NCBI GenBank assembly: GCA_942493335.1
Contig: OW818693.1
Coordinates: 1,302,001 to 1,366,000 of the forward strand
From: JAEWSN01 sp942493335
Lineage (GTDB): Bacteria > Bacillota > Clostridia > DSM-8532
Length of the DNA stretch: 64,000 nucleotides
Direction: 5' to 3'
This document shows, piece by piece, positions 1-7,806 of the stretch; position 1 is the stretch's first letter, and each line of letters opens with the position of its first letter. A program made the translations under genes and the position numbers. Below the pieces are notes generated by a model. That model searched no databases. It was not told the DNA's origin and was given only the letters and a program-made list of their open reading frames with translations.

Positions 1-790
1 TCAGTGACTTCGCTCCTTCACCCGAGAGCTTGTTGTACGTTTCAAGGAAGCTTGTCGCAATGTCGTTGTCGAACTGGTTCAATCGGATATAGGCGATCCC
101 GTCCTCCAGCATTTTCCCGGAAATGTTGGGAACATTGATGGCGGCGCGCTTCAGGGTGAAGTCATGGTACACCCCGTCCTTGGTGCGGAAAACCTCGATT
201 TTCACATCCGTTCCCGCTTCTCCCTTGATTTTCTTGATGATGAGGCTGGACTCGCTGATCCCTGTGACATCCTCATCGTTGACCTTGACCACCTTGTCCC
301 CGACCTGCATGCCAGCTGCTATCGCAGGAGAGTCCGGGAACAGTTCCACGATGGTCAGCAGGTTGTTCTCATCCATGTTGACACTGACACCGATTCCAAC
401 ATAATTCCCGCTGGCGGTTTCCATGAAGGAAGCCATTTCCTCCGGCGTGAAATAAGTTGTATATGGGTCTTCCGTTCCAGCCGCAAGCCCCTTGATCGCG
501 TTTTCCAGGAGCTTGTTCTCATCCACCGGTTTGTAATAGCGCGTCCGCAACAACCCGAGCACCCGGTTGAAGGCGTTGGTCTCAGCCGGGTCGACCATAC
601 TGCGATCCAGCAGGATGGCGGATTGCGGCTTGAACCAGTCTGTCAGCGGGCGTGAGGCAATCCCCTCCATCGAAACCATGCGTTCAACCGCAAACAGGAA
701 TCCTGTCAAAAAGATCACGACTGCAAGAACGACGGCCATTGCGACTGTCAAAACCCTTTTCCAACCTTTTCTGCCCATTTTTCTCCCCAT
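1..790 (-). CDS. ctpA: S41-family C-terminal processing protease, partial (3' end outside window)
   Basis: This is the N-terminal 263 residues of a carboxyl-terminal processing (S41) serine protease. The visible part has a membrane-spanning signal anchor at about residues 13-34, a short helical segment with the family motif EDPYTTYF near residue 107, then a PDZ domain (about 120-200) with the carboxylate-binding GIGV loop. The catalytic Ser/Lys region would follow and lies outside the window. ATG at 790 has only a weak AAGG upstream. ATG at 778 has GGGGAG four bases ahead and could be the true start. It is the last gene of the ftsE-ftsX-M23-ctpA run. CtpA proteases are exported and trim or degrade envelope proteins, and in several bacteria they control peptidoglycan hydrolases; the regulatory link to the adjacent M23 protein is inferred. 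Confidence 0.9.
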   Translation of the reverse strand, partial: MGRKMGRKGWKRVLTVAMAVVLAVVIFLTGFLFAVERMVSMEGIASRPLTDWFKPQSAILLDRSMVDPAETNAFNRVLGLLRTRYYKPVDENKLLENAIKGLAAGTEDPYTTYFTPEEMASFMETASGNYVGIGVSVNMDENNLLTIVELFPDSPAIAAGMQVGDKVVKVNDEDVTGISESSLIIKKIKGEAGTDVKIEVFRTKDGVYHDFTLKRAAINVPNISGKMLEDGIAYIRLNQFDNDIATSFLETYNKLSGEGAKSL

Positions 791-821
791 TCCGTCGCAA
801 ACCTTGTTGCGTCCTGCAAGG

Positions 822-843
822 AAAAGACACCCGAACGGGTGTC
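822..843 (-). terminator. Weak intrinsic terminator between M23 gene and ctpA
   Basis: A perfect 8-bp stem, GACACCCG/CGGGTGTC at 826-843 with a two-base loop, is followed on the minus strand by TTTTCC. The short U-run suggests partial termination or a processing site rather than a full stop, so ctpA may still be co-transcribed. Confidence 0.45.
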
Positions 844-853
844 CCTTCCCTGT

Positions 854-956
854 CTCAATCCTGTATCTCGGTTCTGTTTCTCAATCCCGTATCTCGGTCC
901 TGTTTCTCAAACCTGCATCCCGGTCCTGTTTCCAAACATGCATCCCGGTCCTATTT
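854..956. repeat. Four imperfect 26-bp tandem repeats
   Basis: Units at 854-879, 880-905, 906-931 and 932-956 (25 bp) share the core ATCYCGGTCCTGTTT, with a partial fifth copy following to about 968. They fill most of the gap between the M23 gene and ctpA. No open frame uses them and there are no spacers, so this is a minisatellite-like array and not CRISPR. Confidence 0.85.
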
Positions 957-992
957 CTCAGCCCTGCCTTGCCTGAAGGACCCGTCCGTCCT

Positions 993-2138
993 TCACTGTT
1001 TCTTGCCAAGATGGGCCAGCGGATTTTCCGTGTCCCCATTTTTTCGATATTCAAAATGCAGATGCGGACCCGTCGACCAACCGGTGCTTCCGACTTTGGC
1101 GATGGCTTGCCCCGCATCCACATGCTGCCCTTCGGAAACCAGGATGCCCCGGCTCATGATGTGGGCATAGAGCGTTGTGACCCCGCCGCCATGATCGATG
1201 ATGACCGTATTGCCATAGCCCGTGCGTGCGCCGGCATAAATGACCTTGCCGCTGTTTGCCGCCGCGATGGTATCCCCCTTGTTGGCATGAATGTCCACCC
1301 CGGAATGGAACCGTTTCTTCTTGAAAATGGGATGGATGCGCCAGCCATACTGGGAGGATACCTTGTAATTTCCAGGTGCGGGCCACATCATGTCCCCACC
1401 GACATACTTGACGGTGCTCGTTTTCAACCGTTTGATGAGGGCGCTGACCGCCTGGGCTTCCGCGTTGATCTCATCCTCTTCCTTTTCAAGCTGGGCAAGG
1501 CTCTTCTTCGAACTCTTGATGTCCTGATCCACCAGGGAACGCGAGGACTGCAGCTCCTTGATGGCCGCAAGCTGTGCTTCGAGCTGATCCTGCGTCGTGG
1601 ATTCCTCTTCCTGCTTCTGCGCCTTCAGGCCTTCGATCTCGATCCGTTTCGCCTCAAGGGAATCCATCATCTTCTGATCCGCATCGGCGATGGCCTCCAT
1701 GGCGCTGCGGTTTTTGTAGAAGTCCGTCAGGTTGTCTGTTTCAAAGAAAAGATTCAAGGTCTGGGTGGATTTCGAACACTGGTACATCACAACCATGCGT
1801 TGTTGAAAAAGCGCAAGCTGCGCGTCATATTCGGATTCTGAGATGGAGATGGCTTCCGTGAGTGACTTGATGGCGGAATCAAGCTGGACAAGCTTTTCCT
1901 CGATCGCCTGCTTCGCATACCCCTTTTTTTCAAGGTTTTTGACGATATCCGCACGTTTTTTCTGATTTACGACCAGAACCTGCTTGGCTTCCTTTTTTTC
2001 AGAGTTGATGGAACTTAGCTGGCTTTTCAGTTCCTGCTGCTTTTTCTGGGCATCGGTAAGATTCGAAGCGAGTGCCTCCACCGGGATGGCTGCCACTAGA
2101 AAAATGGCCAGCATACAAGCGCCGATTCTTCGATTCAT
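993..2138 (-). CDS. M23 (LytM) peptidase with coiled coil, EnvC-like murein hydrolase activator
   Basis: This 381-residue exported protein has a signal peptide at 1-25 (cleavage near ALAS), a long coiled coil at about 26-240, and a C-terminal LytM domain. The zinc-type motifs HSGVD (278-282), LYAH (His 326) and HLHFE (359-363) are intact, so it could be an active endopeptidase, unlike E. coli EnvC whose site is degenerate. The architecture matches EnvC/PcsB-type partners of FtsX, whose extracellular loop binds the coiled coil. ATG 2138 was chosen because GGAGG lies seven bases upstream and the signal peptide begins there. It sits 124 bp downstream of ftsX, which supports an FtsEX-controlled cell-wall cleavage role in the exported compartment. 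Confidence 0.92.
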   Translation of the reverse strand: MNRRIGACMLAIFLVAAIPVEALASNLTDAQKKQQELKSQLSSINSEKKEAKQVLVVNQKKRADIVKNLEKKGYAKQAIEEKLVQLDSAIKSLTEAISISESEYDAQLALFQQRMVVMYQCSKSTQTLNLFFETDNLTDFYKNRSAMEAIADADQKMMDSLEAKRIEIEGLKAQKQEEESTTQDQLEAQLAAIKELQSSRSLVDQDIKSSKKSLAQLEKEEDEINAEAQAVSALIKRLKTSTVKYVGGDMMWPAPGNYKVSSQYGWRIHPIFKKKRFHSGVDIHANKGDTIAAANSGKVIYAGARTGYGNTVIIDHGGGVTTLYAHIMSRGILVSEGQHVDAGQAIAKVGSTGWSTGPHLHFEYRKNGDTENPLAHLGKKQ

Positions 2139-2262
2139 GGCTCTGCCTCCTGCTTTAGTTCCCATCGGTCTTCGTTTCCGAAAACCGTTTTTCCTTCCAT
2201 GCTCCACTGATAGTCACCCTGTCATGCAAGTCTGCGTACAGGCCAATTATATGCTCCGGTTT

Positions 2263-3186
2263 CTACACATTCAAGTGCTTCCGCACGGAGATCAGGCTTC
2301 CGATGCCCCCGATGGCGGTTCCAATGATGAAGTACAACAGCAGGATGCGGCCGGACACCGGACTGAACGCGACCAGCCGGAGCTGAAACGTTCCAAATAC
2401 GGCGCTCTCCAACAGCTTGTTGAGCGTTCCCTGCGCCCAGTTGTAGGTTTGGATCGTAATGAGAAACGAAGCGAACGCACCTGCCACGCCAATGACGATG
2501 CCCTCGACGAAGAATGGCATCCGGATGAAACTGTCGAGTGCGCCGACATGGCGCATGATCTCGATTTCCTTCCGACGAGCGAATACCGTGAGCCGGATGG
2601 TATTGCTGATGATGAAGATCGAAACGACCAGCATGATGCCCATCAGAGCAAGTGCGACCTTGTTGAGGATATCCGTCGTGTGCATGAGCCGGACCAGCGT
2701 TTCCTTCGGATAGGTAATGCCGAGGGGCCCAGGCTGGATGCCGGGAAGTTTGGAGAGCGGTTCGATGAACGCATCCCCTTCGTCCGGGTTTGCGAGCTTG
2801 ATGGCAAGGGATTCAGGCAGCTGCTCCTTCGTCATGCCCTTGAGGAGCGCAGGATTGTTGAATTTTTTCTTCAGGTTCTCGAATGCCGTCGCCTTGTCCT
2901 CGTACGTCCAGGAGAGCACTTCGCCTGAATCCTGGCGTTCCTCCACGAATGATTTCACGCCTTCGCGATCCATCTCGTTGATGTCGACATTCAGAATGAC
3001 GACCACTTCGAGTTCTGTCGTCAACCGATCCATGTTGCTCTGGATATTGATGGCCACAAGCAGGACCAGGCCCAGCAGAAGCAGGGCGATGATCACGGTG
3101 CCGATCGAGGCGAGGGACATCAGTTTGTTCTTGACGACGTTTGAAGCGCCTTCATTGGCCAAAAGACGCATGGTTCTAATCTTCAT
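2263..3186 (-). CDS. ftsX: Cell division ABC transporter permease FtsX
   Basis: This 307-residue membrane protein has the FtsX layout: a cytoplasmic N-terminus beginning MKIRTMRLL, TM1 at about 25-50 (MSLASIGTVIIALLLL), a large extracellular domain (about 50-175), then three TM helices with the conserved coupling segment RLTVFARRKEIEIMRHVGA. FtsX does not transport; with FtsE it transmits ATP hydrolysis across the membrane to peptidoglycan hydrolases. The start ATG at 3186 overlaps the ftsE stop by 11 bases and has GGAGAAAGG upstream; ATG 3171 is an alternative without a good ribosome binding site. The M23 protein encoded next is the likely extracellular effector. Confidence 0.95.
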   Translation of the reverse strand: MKIRTMRLLANEGASNVVKNKLMSLASIGTVIIALLLLGLVLLVAINIQSNMDRLTTELEVVVILNVDINEMDREGVKSFVEERQDSGEVLSWTYEDKATAFENLKKKFNNPALLKGMTKEQLPESLAIKLANPDEGDAFIEPLSKLPGIQPGPLGITYPKETLVRLMHTTDILNKVALALMGIMLVVSIFIISNTIRLTVFARRKEIEIMRHVGALDSFIRMPFFVEGIVIGVAGAFASFLITIQTYNWAQGTLNKLLESAVFGTFQLRLVAFSPVSGRILLLYFIIGTAIGGIGSLISVRKHLNV

Positions 3187-3862
3187 GTTCGTAATGGCCT
3201 TTCTCCGCATCATGGATGATGGCGCCGCGCTCCAGCGAGATGACACGCTTTTTCATGGCATCCACGATCCCCTTCTCATGGGTGGCGACAAGCACGGTGG
3301 TTCCCCGCTGGTTGACTTCATCCAGCAGGTTCATGATCTCCCATGAGGTTTTCGGATCCAGGTTTCCGGTGGGTTCGTCCGCAATCAGCACGGCCGGGTT
3401 GTTCACCAGGGCCCGTGCCAGCACGATCCGCTGCTGTTCGCCGCCGGAAAGCTGGGAAGGATAGGATTTCGCCTTCTTTGACAGGCCGACCAGCCCAAGG
3501 GCCAACGGAACCTGACGACGGATTTCGCGGGGCAGCGCTTCCACCATCTGCATGGCAAATGCGACATTTTCATAAGCGGTACGGTTCGGGAGCAGGCGAA
3601 AGTCCTGAAAGACCATGCCAAGACTGCGCCGGAGATGAGGCACCTCCCTGCGCGGCATGTCATGGACACTGTAACCGTTGACATGAACTTCTCCGGTATT
3701 CGGTGTTTCCTCGCGGGTGATGAGCTTGAGCAGGGTGGATTTCCCCGAGCCGCTTTCCCCGACGATAAAGGCAAACTCACCCTTGGCGATGTGAACATTT
3801 GCGCCGGCAAGACCGACGACTCCGTTCGCATACACCTTGGTGACATCAATGAAACGGATCAT
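3176..3862 (-). CDS. ftsE: Cell division ABC transporter ATP-binding protein FtsE
   Basis: This 228-residue ABC ATPase has Walker A GESGSGKST (35-43), signature LSGGEQQR (138-145) and Walker B LIADEPTG with catalytic Glu 163. The length and the RRSLGMVFQDFRLL Q-loop sequence are typical of FtsE. It acts in the cytoplasm, bound to FtsX, to drive division-site or sidewall hydrolase activation. The start at 3862 has GGGGGAAGC directly upstream. It overlaps ftsX, so the two are translationally coupled. Confidence 0.96.
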   Translation of the reverse strand: MIRFIDVTKVYANGVVGLAGANVHIAKGEFAFIVGESGSGKSTLLKLITREETPNTGEVHVNGYSVHDMPRREVPHLRRSLGMVFQDFRLLPNRTAYENVAFAMQMVEALPREIRRQVPLALGLVGLSKKAKSYPSQLSGGEQQRIVLARALVNNPAVLIADEPTGNLDPKTSWEIMNLLDEVNQRGTTVLVATHEKGIVDAMKKRVISLERGAIIHDAEKGHYEHED

Positions 3863-3969
3863 GCTTCCCCCGTGCGATCATGCGTTTCCCTGGAATCATC
3901 CCGTTGTCCGGACAAGCGCCCTGTCGGGTTGCTTCGGTACATACGGACTGCTTCATTTCCATGGATACC

Positions 3970-5049
3970 TTATCTGGACGCTTCGTCCAGGTACTTCTTC
4001 ACCATCATGGCCACCTTGAAGTAGATGGCGTCGTCGAAACGGCGCAAATCCATGCCGGTGATCTTCTGTATCTTGTCGAGCCGGTATACCAGCGTATTCC
4101 GGTGGATGAAAAGCTGCCGCGAGGTCTCGCTCACATTGAGGTTGTTCTCGAAGAACTTGGTGATGGTGGTCATTGTTTCATTGTCGATGGTCTCGAACAC
4201 GCCTTCCTTGAACACCTCGTTCAGGAAGAGGCGGCACAGGGTGGTCGGCAGCTGGTAGATCAGCCGGCCGATGCCGAGATGGTTATAGTCGACAATGTTC
4301 TTGTCGTTTTCGAAAATCTGGCCGATCTTCAACGCCGTCTGCGCGTCCTTGTAGGAGCGGGCGACTTCCCGCAGGCTGTCCGCCTCCGTTCCAATGCCGA
4401 TGCTCGCCTTGATCATCAGTTCGCTTGAAAGCGTATCGATGATGACGCGGGCTTTCTTGAAGATTTCCTCGCTATCCTCATTCTCCTTCAATTCCTTGAT
4501 GAGCACGGTATTCTGGTCGTCCAACAAAACCACATAATCCTTCGCATTGTTCGGAAACAGGCTCTGGATGACGTTGTATGCATACAACTCCCTTGTCTTC
4601 TCGGTGCGGACAAGGAACACCACACGCCGTCCTTCGTTCTTCACGCGAAGTTCCTTTGCACGGATGGCGATGTCGCCGGGAAGGATATTCCCAAGCAGGA
4701 CGTTTTTCATGAAATTGCTGCGATCATATTTTTCATCGAAATACAGCTTGGCATTTTCCAGGCTGATGGCGATGAGCTCCGCATGCTTGCGGCGGTCCGG
4801 ATGATCACTGTAGAGATAGAGGACGAAGTCCAGGCGGCCGCCGATCTCGATCTTCTTGAGAATGACGCCGTTGCGTTCCGAAACGGTTTGATTGGTGGAG
4901 ATGAAGTCGGAACAGACCTCCGAAACCGAACCGATCTCATCCTCCGCAGTCCCGGCGATGATGGTGCCCGTTCCGTCTGTAATGCCGAACTCATTGCCCA
5001 TTGTATCCTTGATGCGCATGACGACCGATTGGAATACTTTATATGCCAC
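3970..5049 (-). CDS. PucR/CdaR-type transcriptional regulator
   Basis: This 359-residue regulator has an N-terminal putative sensor domain (about 1-130), a central GGDEF-like CdaR segment (about 150-270) and a C-terminal PucR helix-turn-helix (about 303-333, containing LNVSETSRQLFIHRNTLVYR). This build is typical of sugar-diacid regulators, but the ligand here is unknown. The start is a GTG at 5049, preceded by AAGGAGG eight bases upstream. It lies 108 bp upstream of ftsE in the same direction, so it may share a transcript with or regulate the ftsEX cluster (inference). Its own promoter is at 5205-5234, giving a leader of about 150 bases. Confidence 0.85.
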   Translation of the reverse strand: MAYKVFQSVVMRIKDTMGNEFGITDGTGTIIAGTAEDEIGSVSEVCSDFISTNQTVSERNGVILKKIEIGGRLDFVLYLYSDHPDRRKHAELIAISLENAKLYFDEKYDRSNFMKNVLLGNILPGDIAIRAKELRVKNEGRRVVFLVRTEKTRELYAYNVIQSLFPNNAKDYVVLLDDQNTVLIKELKENEDSEEIFKKARVIIDTLSSELMIKASIGIGTEADSLREVARSYKDAQTALKIGQIFENDKNIVDYNHLGIGRLIYQLPTTLCRLFLNEVFKEGVFETIDNETMTTITKFFENNLNVSETSRQLFIHRNTLVYRLDKIQKITGMDLRRFDDAIYFKVAMMVKKYLDEASR

Positions 5050-5426
5050 GGAAGATTCCTCCTTGTTGGCTCGGCATCCTATAGGGCCGGCAATGGACAA
5101 TCCATGTGGTATCACCCTGCGACGCCTGATTCCGGTTCCGGCGTCCGTGCTGTCCTTCTCAACGGCTGCAGTGTGGAAAATTTCAATCTTTGCAGCCTTT
5201 CAACATTATACACCACGTTTTTCGCCTATCACAAATAGAAGTTGCCGTTTTACACAATTGTTCACAAACCGGACACAAATGAAACACCCCGCCGGCCAAC
5301 GGCACAAGCCGAGGTCAGCAGGGCGGGATGTCTTCCGGCACGAGGGTTGCCCTGCCGCAACAGCGGAAGGCGACGTCATTCAGTTTACAGTTCCGGGCAT
5401 TCCGGCTACTGTTCTGGTCATTCCGG
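5050..5426. other. 377-bp intergenic region: regulator promoter, leader hairpin and repeats
   Basis: No gene is seen. From left to right it holds the leader of the PucR-type gene, an inverted repeat GGCTGCA (5164-5170)/TGCAGCC (5191-5197) just inside the predicted transcription start, the promoter at 5205-5234, GC-rich paired segments at about 5289-5330 that could end the ydbC-like transcript, and the 21-bp repeats at 5377-5439. Confidence 0.6.
5205..5234 (-). promoter_or_regulatory. SigA-type promoter of the PucR-type regulator
   Basis: On the minus strand a perfect -10 TATAAT (5205-5210) lies 18 bases from -35 TTGTGA (5229-5234). Transcription would start near 5198, at the 7-bp inverted repeat 5164-5170/5191-5197, which could be a 5' stabilising stem or an operator. 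Confidence 0.7.
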
Positions 5427-5439
5427 TTACTGTTCCAAT
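5377..5439. repeat. Three 21-bp tandem repeats overlapping the 3' end of the PC4-like gene
   Basis: Units at 5377-5397, 5398-5418 and 5419-5439 share CATTCCGG and ACTGTTC blocks. The rightmost unit contains the last codons and the stop of the PC4-like gene, so the array appears to have grown outward from the gene's own 3' end. Confidence 0.75.
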
Positions 5440-5654
5440 AATTCCAGGATGGACTTGAGTTCGCCTGAAAACTCCAGCGGGATGGCGACGCCTTTTCCGC
5501 TGGGTTTGAACTCATCCGCATTGCTGTCATACCAAAAAGTGCGGATGTCGACGTATTCCCTTGTCCCTTTCGCCACTTTCTTGATATGAATTTCTTCCCG
5601 GCTGTTCTTCACAAACTTGCCGAGTAATTCTTCCGAATCCCAAAAATCAGCCAT
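5427..5654 (-). CDS. PC4/YdbC-family ssDNA-binding protein
   Basis: This 75-residue protein belongs to the transcriptional coactivator p15/PC4 (YdbC) family. The diagnostic segment is YVDIRTFWYD followed by KPSGKGVAIPLEF, the beta-sheet that binds single-stranded DNA in PC4 and in Lactococcus YdbC. The cellular role in Bacillota is not established. ATG 5654 was chosen because GGAGGTGT lies upstream and the family is short; longer in-frame extension to 5837 runs through the promoter. It has its own promoter at 5808-5837 and lies downstream of motB. Confidence 0.82.
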   Translation of the reverse strand: MADFWDSEELLGKFVKNSREEIHIKKVAKGTREYVDIRTFWYDSNADEFKPSGKGVAIPLEFSGELKSILELLEQ

Positions 5655-5807
5655 GACACACCTCCTGCAAATATAGACCCGGTCATTGATCAGGTTGGTC
5701 ATTCCTGGACGAAAGCCTTTTGCATCAATTGCCGGAGTCCCAACCCAAATTTCCTGTTTGTTGCCTGATCCCACGCCATGCATGTGTTTCCGCTCGCATG
5801 GCACTTC

Positions 5808-5837
5808 ATTATATACAGAATAATTCCAGCCCCGCAA
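5808..5837 (-). promoter_or_regulatory. Promoter of the PC4-like gene
   Basis: Minus-strand TATAAT (5808-5813) is separated by 18 bases from TTGCGG (5832-5837). The start near 5801 leaves a leader of about 147 bases. The -35 lies just after the motB stop, so the gene can be expressed independently of motAB. Confidence 0.65.
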
Positions 5838-5852
5838 GTATGGAGATGATGC

Positions 5853-6644
5853 TCAGCGCATGACGCGGATTTCGATGCGTCGGTTCATCTGACGCCCTTC
5901 CGCTGTCGCATTGTCCCCGATCGGACGGAATTCCGCGTTGCCGGTTGCCGTGACGCGAGCAGGATCCATCCCGATCCTGTCCACCATGTAGCGGACGACA
6001 TTCGTCGCACGCGCTGTGGAAAGCTCCCAATTGGAAGCGTACTGCGCAGTCTGGATGGGAAGGTTGTCCGTATGCCCCTGGATCAGGATGTCTTTGTTCT
6101 CAATCAAATTGAGGACCTCTGTCATGGATGCAAGGACCGTCTGTCCATCCTTGAGCAGATCCGCGCTGCCGGAGCGAAAGAAAACCTCCGAATCAAGCCG
6201 TACCATGAGGTAATCCCGCTCCTCGAAAACCGCAATCTTGTCTGCAAGCCCTTTTTCTGCAATGATATCTCTCAACCGGTTTGCGGCATCGTCGATTTTT
6301 TTGTTTTCCAGCTGCACTTTCGAGTCGGCCACCATGGCTTCCGCTTCCTGTACGTACTTCTGCGAATCCGTACTCTGGTCACCCGTATCGCTCGGGTTCT
6401 GCTGGTTCGTAATGCTCAGCATCTGCTGGCCGCTGTTGGTCATCATCATGTCGCCGCCGCTGATTTTCATGAACGAGCTTCGCAGAGAGGTGGCGATCTG
6501 CACGTACTTCTGTGCGTCAATGGTCGCCATGGAAAAAAGCAGGATGAAAAAACAAAGAAGCAGCGTCACAAGATCGCTGTAGGTTCCGAACCATTCCGGA
6601 AGGCCTTCGCCCCCGCTCTCCTCCACTTTTTTCCTTCTCGCCAT
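5853..6644 (-). CDS. motB: Flagellar motor stator protein MotB
   Basis: This 263-residue stator subunit has a short cytoplasmic N-terminus, one TM helix (about 24-43) with the proton- or sodium-path Asp 24 in YSDLVTLLLCFF, a plug/linker, and a C-terminal OmpA-like peptidoglycan-binding domain with GHTDNLP and NRRIEI motifs. It forms the ion channel with MotA and anchors the stator to the cell wall. ATG 6644 has AAGGAG ten bases upstream, inside the 13-bp gap after motA; a GTG at 6665 would overlap motA and lacks a ribosome binding site. Confidence 0.95.
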   Translation of the reverse strand: MARRKKVEESGGEGLPEWFGTYSDLVTLLLCFFILLFSMATIDAQKYVQIATSLRSSFMKISGGDMMMTNSGQQMLSITNQQNPSDTGDQSTDSQKYVQEAEAMVADSKVQLENKKIDDAANRLRDIIAEKGLADKIAVFEERDYLMVRLDSEVFFRSGSADLLKDGQTVLASMTEVLNLIENKDILIQGHTDNLPIQTAQYASNWELSTARATNVVRYMVDRIGMDPARVTATGNAEFRPIGDNATAEGRQMNRRIEIRVMR

Positions 6645-6657
6645 GCAGGCACGCTCC

Positions 6658-7452
6658 TTATTCACCGACCTTGTCGGCCGAGATGATCATCGCTTCGTAG
6701 GCCACCCGCTGCGTCGGTGACAGGAATGTTTTCAGTTTGTGTTCCATGATCCGCGGGTTGATGCCTGACTGAATCCCAAGAATGCCTTCGATCATCATTT
6801 CCTTGATACGGATCTCCTCGGCACTTTGGGTCGAGAGCTTGTTGGCGATCGGCGTACAGACAAAATTGGCCATGACGGATCCATAGAATGTCGTGATGAG
6901 CGCAATGGCCATGGCCGGTCCGATTTTCGCCGGATCATCCAGCTGTCCGAGAAGGATGACCAGTCCGACGAGTGTCCCGATCATCCCCCATGCCGGGAAA
7001 AAGGATGCCATGGTCTTGAAGACGCCGATCCCGGCCTTGTGACGGATGGAAGTATTATCAAGCTCCAATTCGAGCGAATCGCGTATGACATCCGCCTCCA
7101 CCCCGTCGACAACGAGTTCCATGGCCTTCTTCAGAAAGGGATCATTCATCGTATCCCCTGCGGACTCGAGCGCAAGCAACCCTTCCTTGCGGGCTTTCTG
7201 CGACAGTTCCACCAAGTCGCGGATGACATCCGATGGCTTGGCCAATTGATTTTTGAGCATCTTGGGAACAACCTTGACGATATTCAAAAACTCATCCAGC
7301 GATACGCTGATGATGGTCGAGACAAGACCCCCGCCGATGGTCATGATAATCGATGGCATGTCGAAAAAGGAACCGATGTCCCCCCCGCTGGCCATGCCAT
7401 ATATCAGTACTCCAAGCCCTGCGACCAACCCGATGATTGTTGCCAGATCCAT
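6658..7452 (-). CDS. motA: Flagellar motor stator protein MotA
   Basis: This 264-residue protein shows four TM helices: two at the N-terminus (about 3-25 and 33-55), then a large cytoplasmic domain with the RDSLELELDN region that contacts FliG, then the pair PAWGMIGTLVGLVILL and AIALITTFYGSVMANF. It is the first gene of motAB. ATG 7452 has GGGAG about eight bases upstream; the in-frame ATG at 7506 has no good signal. A SigD-like promoter at 7576-7602 fits flagellar-class expression, as known for motAB in B. subtilis. Confidence 0.95.
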   Translation of the reverse strand: MDLATIIGLVAGLGVLIYGMASGGDIGSFFDMPSIIMTIGGGLVSTIISVSLDEFLNIVKVVPKMLKNQLAKPSDVIRDLVELSQKARKEGLLALESAGDTMNDPFLKKAMELVVDGVEADVIRDSLELELDNTSIRHKAGIGVFKTMASFFPAWGMIGTLVGLVILLGQLDDPAKIGPAMAIALITTFYGSVMANFVCTPIANKLSTQSAEEIRIKEMMIEGILGIQSGINPRIMEHKLKTFLSPTQRVAYEAMIISADKVGE

Positions 7453-7575
7453 TCCATATCTCCCTGCCTGCCTGGCTTGTTGCGGCACAATGGCGGCCAA
7501 ATCCAACTAATTGTTACCACGCGCGGGGGAACGGCAACCACGGTGTATTGCCGCACCCTACCCATTCTAGCATGA

Positions 7576-7602
7576 ATATCGGCCTCCGGAGACCTTTCTT
7601 GA
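7576..7602 (-). promoter_or_regulatory. SigD (sigma-28)-like promoter of motAB
   Basis: The minus strand reads TCAA (7599-7602), 15 bases, then GCCGATAT (7576-7583). The B. subtilis SigD consensus is TAAA-N15-GCCGATAT, so the -10 is a full match and the -35 is 3 of 4. The position, about 120 bases before motA, is appropriate. Confidence 0.75.
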
Positions 7603-7660
7603 TACCCGCGATTCATTTTTCTGATTTTCTCTGGTTCGATATGAACCAAATAAATACCGC

Positions 7661-7689
7661 TTGCATTTTTATGCGTATAAATGTATAAT
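7661..7689 (+). promoter_or_regulatory. argF promoter with possible ARG box
   Basis: TTGCAT (7661-7666), a 17-base spacer and TATAAT (7684-7689) form a near-consensus SigA promoter. Positions 7670-7687 match about 15 of 18 positions of the ArgR/AhrC box pattern WNTGNATWWWWATNCANT and overlap the spacer and -10, where a repressor would block RNA polymerase. Arginine control is therefore plausible but unproven. Confidence 0.7.
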
Positions 7690-7806
7690 AATGCACATTC
7701 ACTCCAAGCGATGCGCCGCTCCTGGAAAACCCTGTCCGGCACATCCATCAAGGAAGGTTCGGCATGAATGGCGGTATGCGGATCCGTGCTGAAATGAGGT
7801 GTCATC

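Larger units (their letters stand above)
7453..7806. other. 354-bp divergent promoter region between motA and argF
   Basis: No gene is seen. It contains the SigD-like motA promoter (minus strand, 7576-7602) and the SigA-type argF promoter (plus strand, 7661-7689), with the motA leader (about 115 bases) and argF leader (about 110 bases) on either side. Confidence 0.7.

Noticed and set aside
854..956. CRISPR array
   Set aside because: The repeats are contiguous with no spacers, the units are imperfect, and no cas gene is present.
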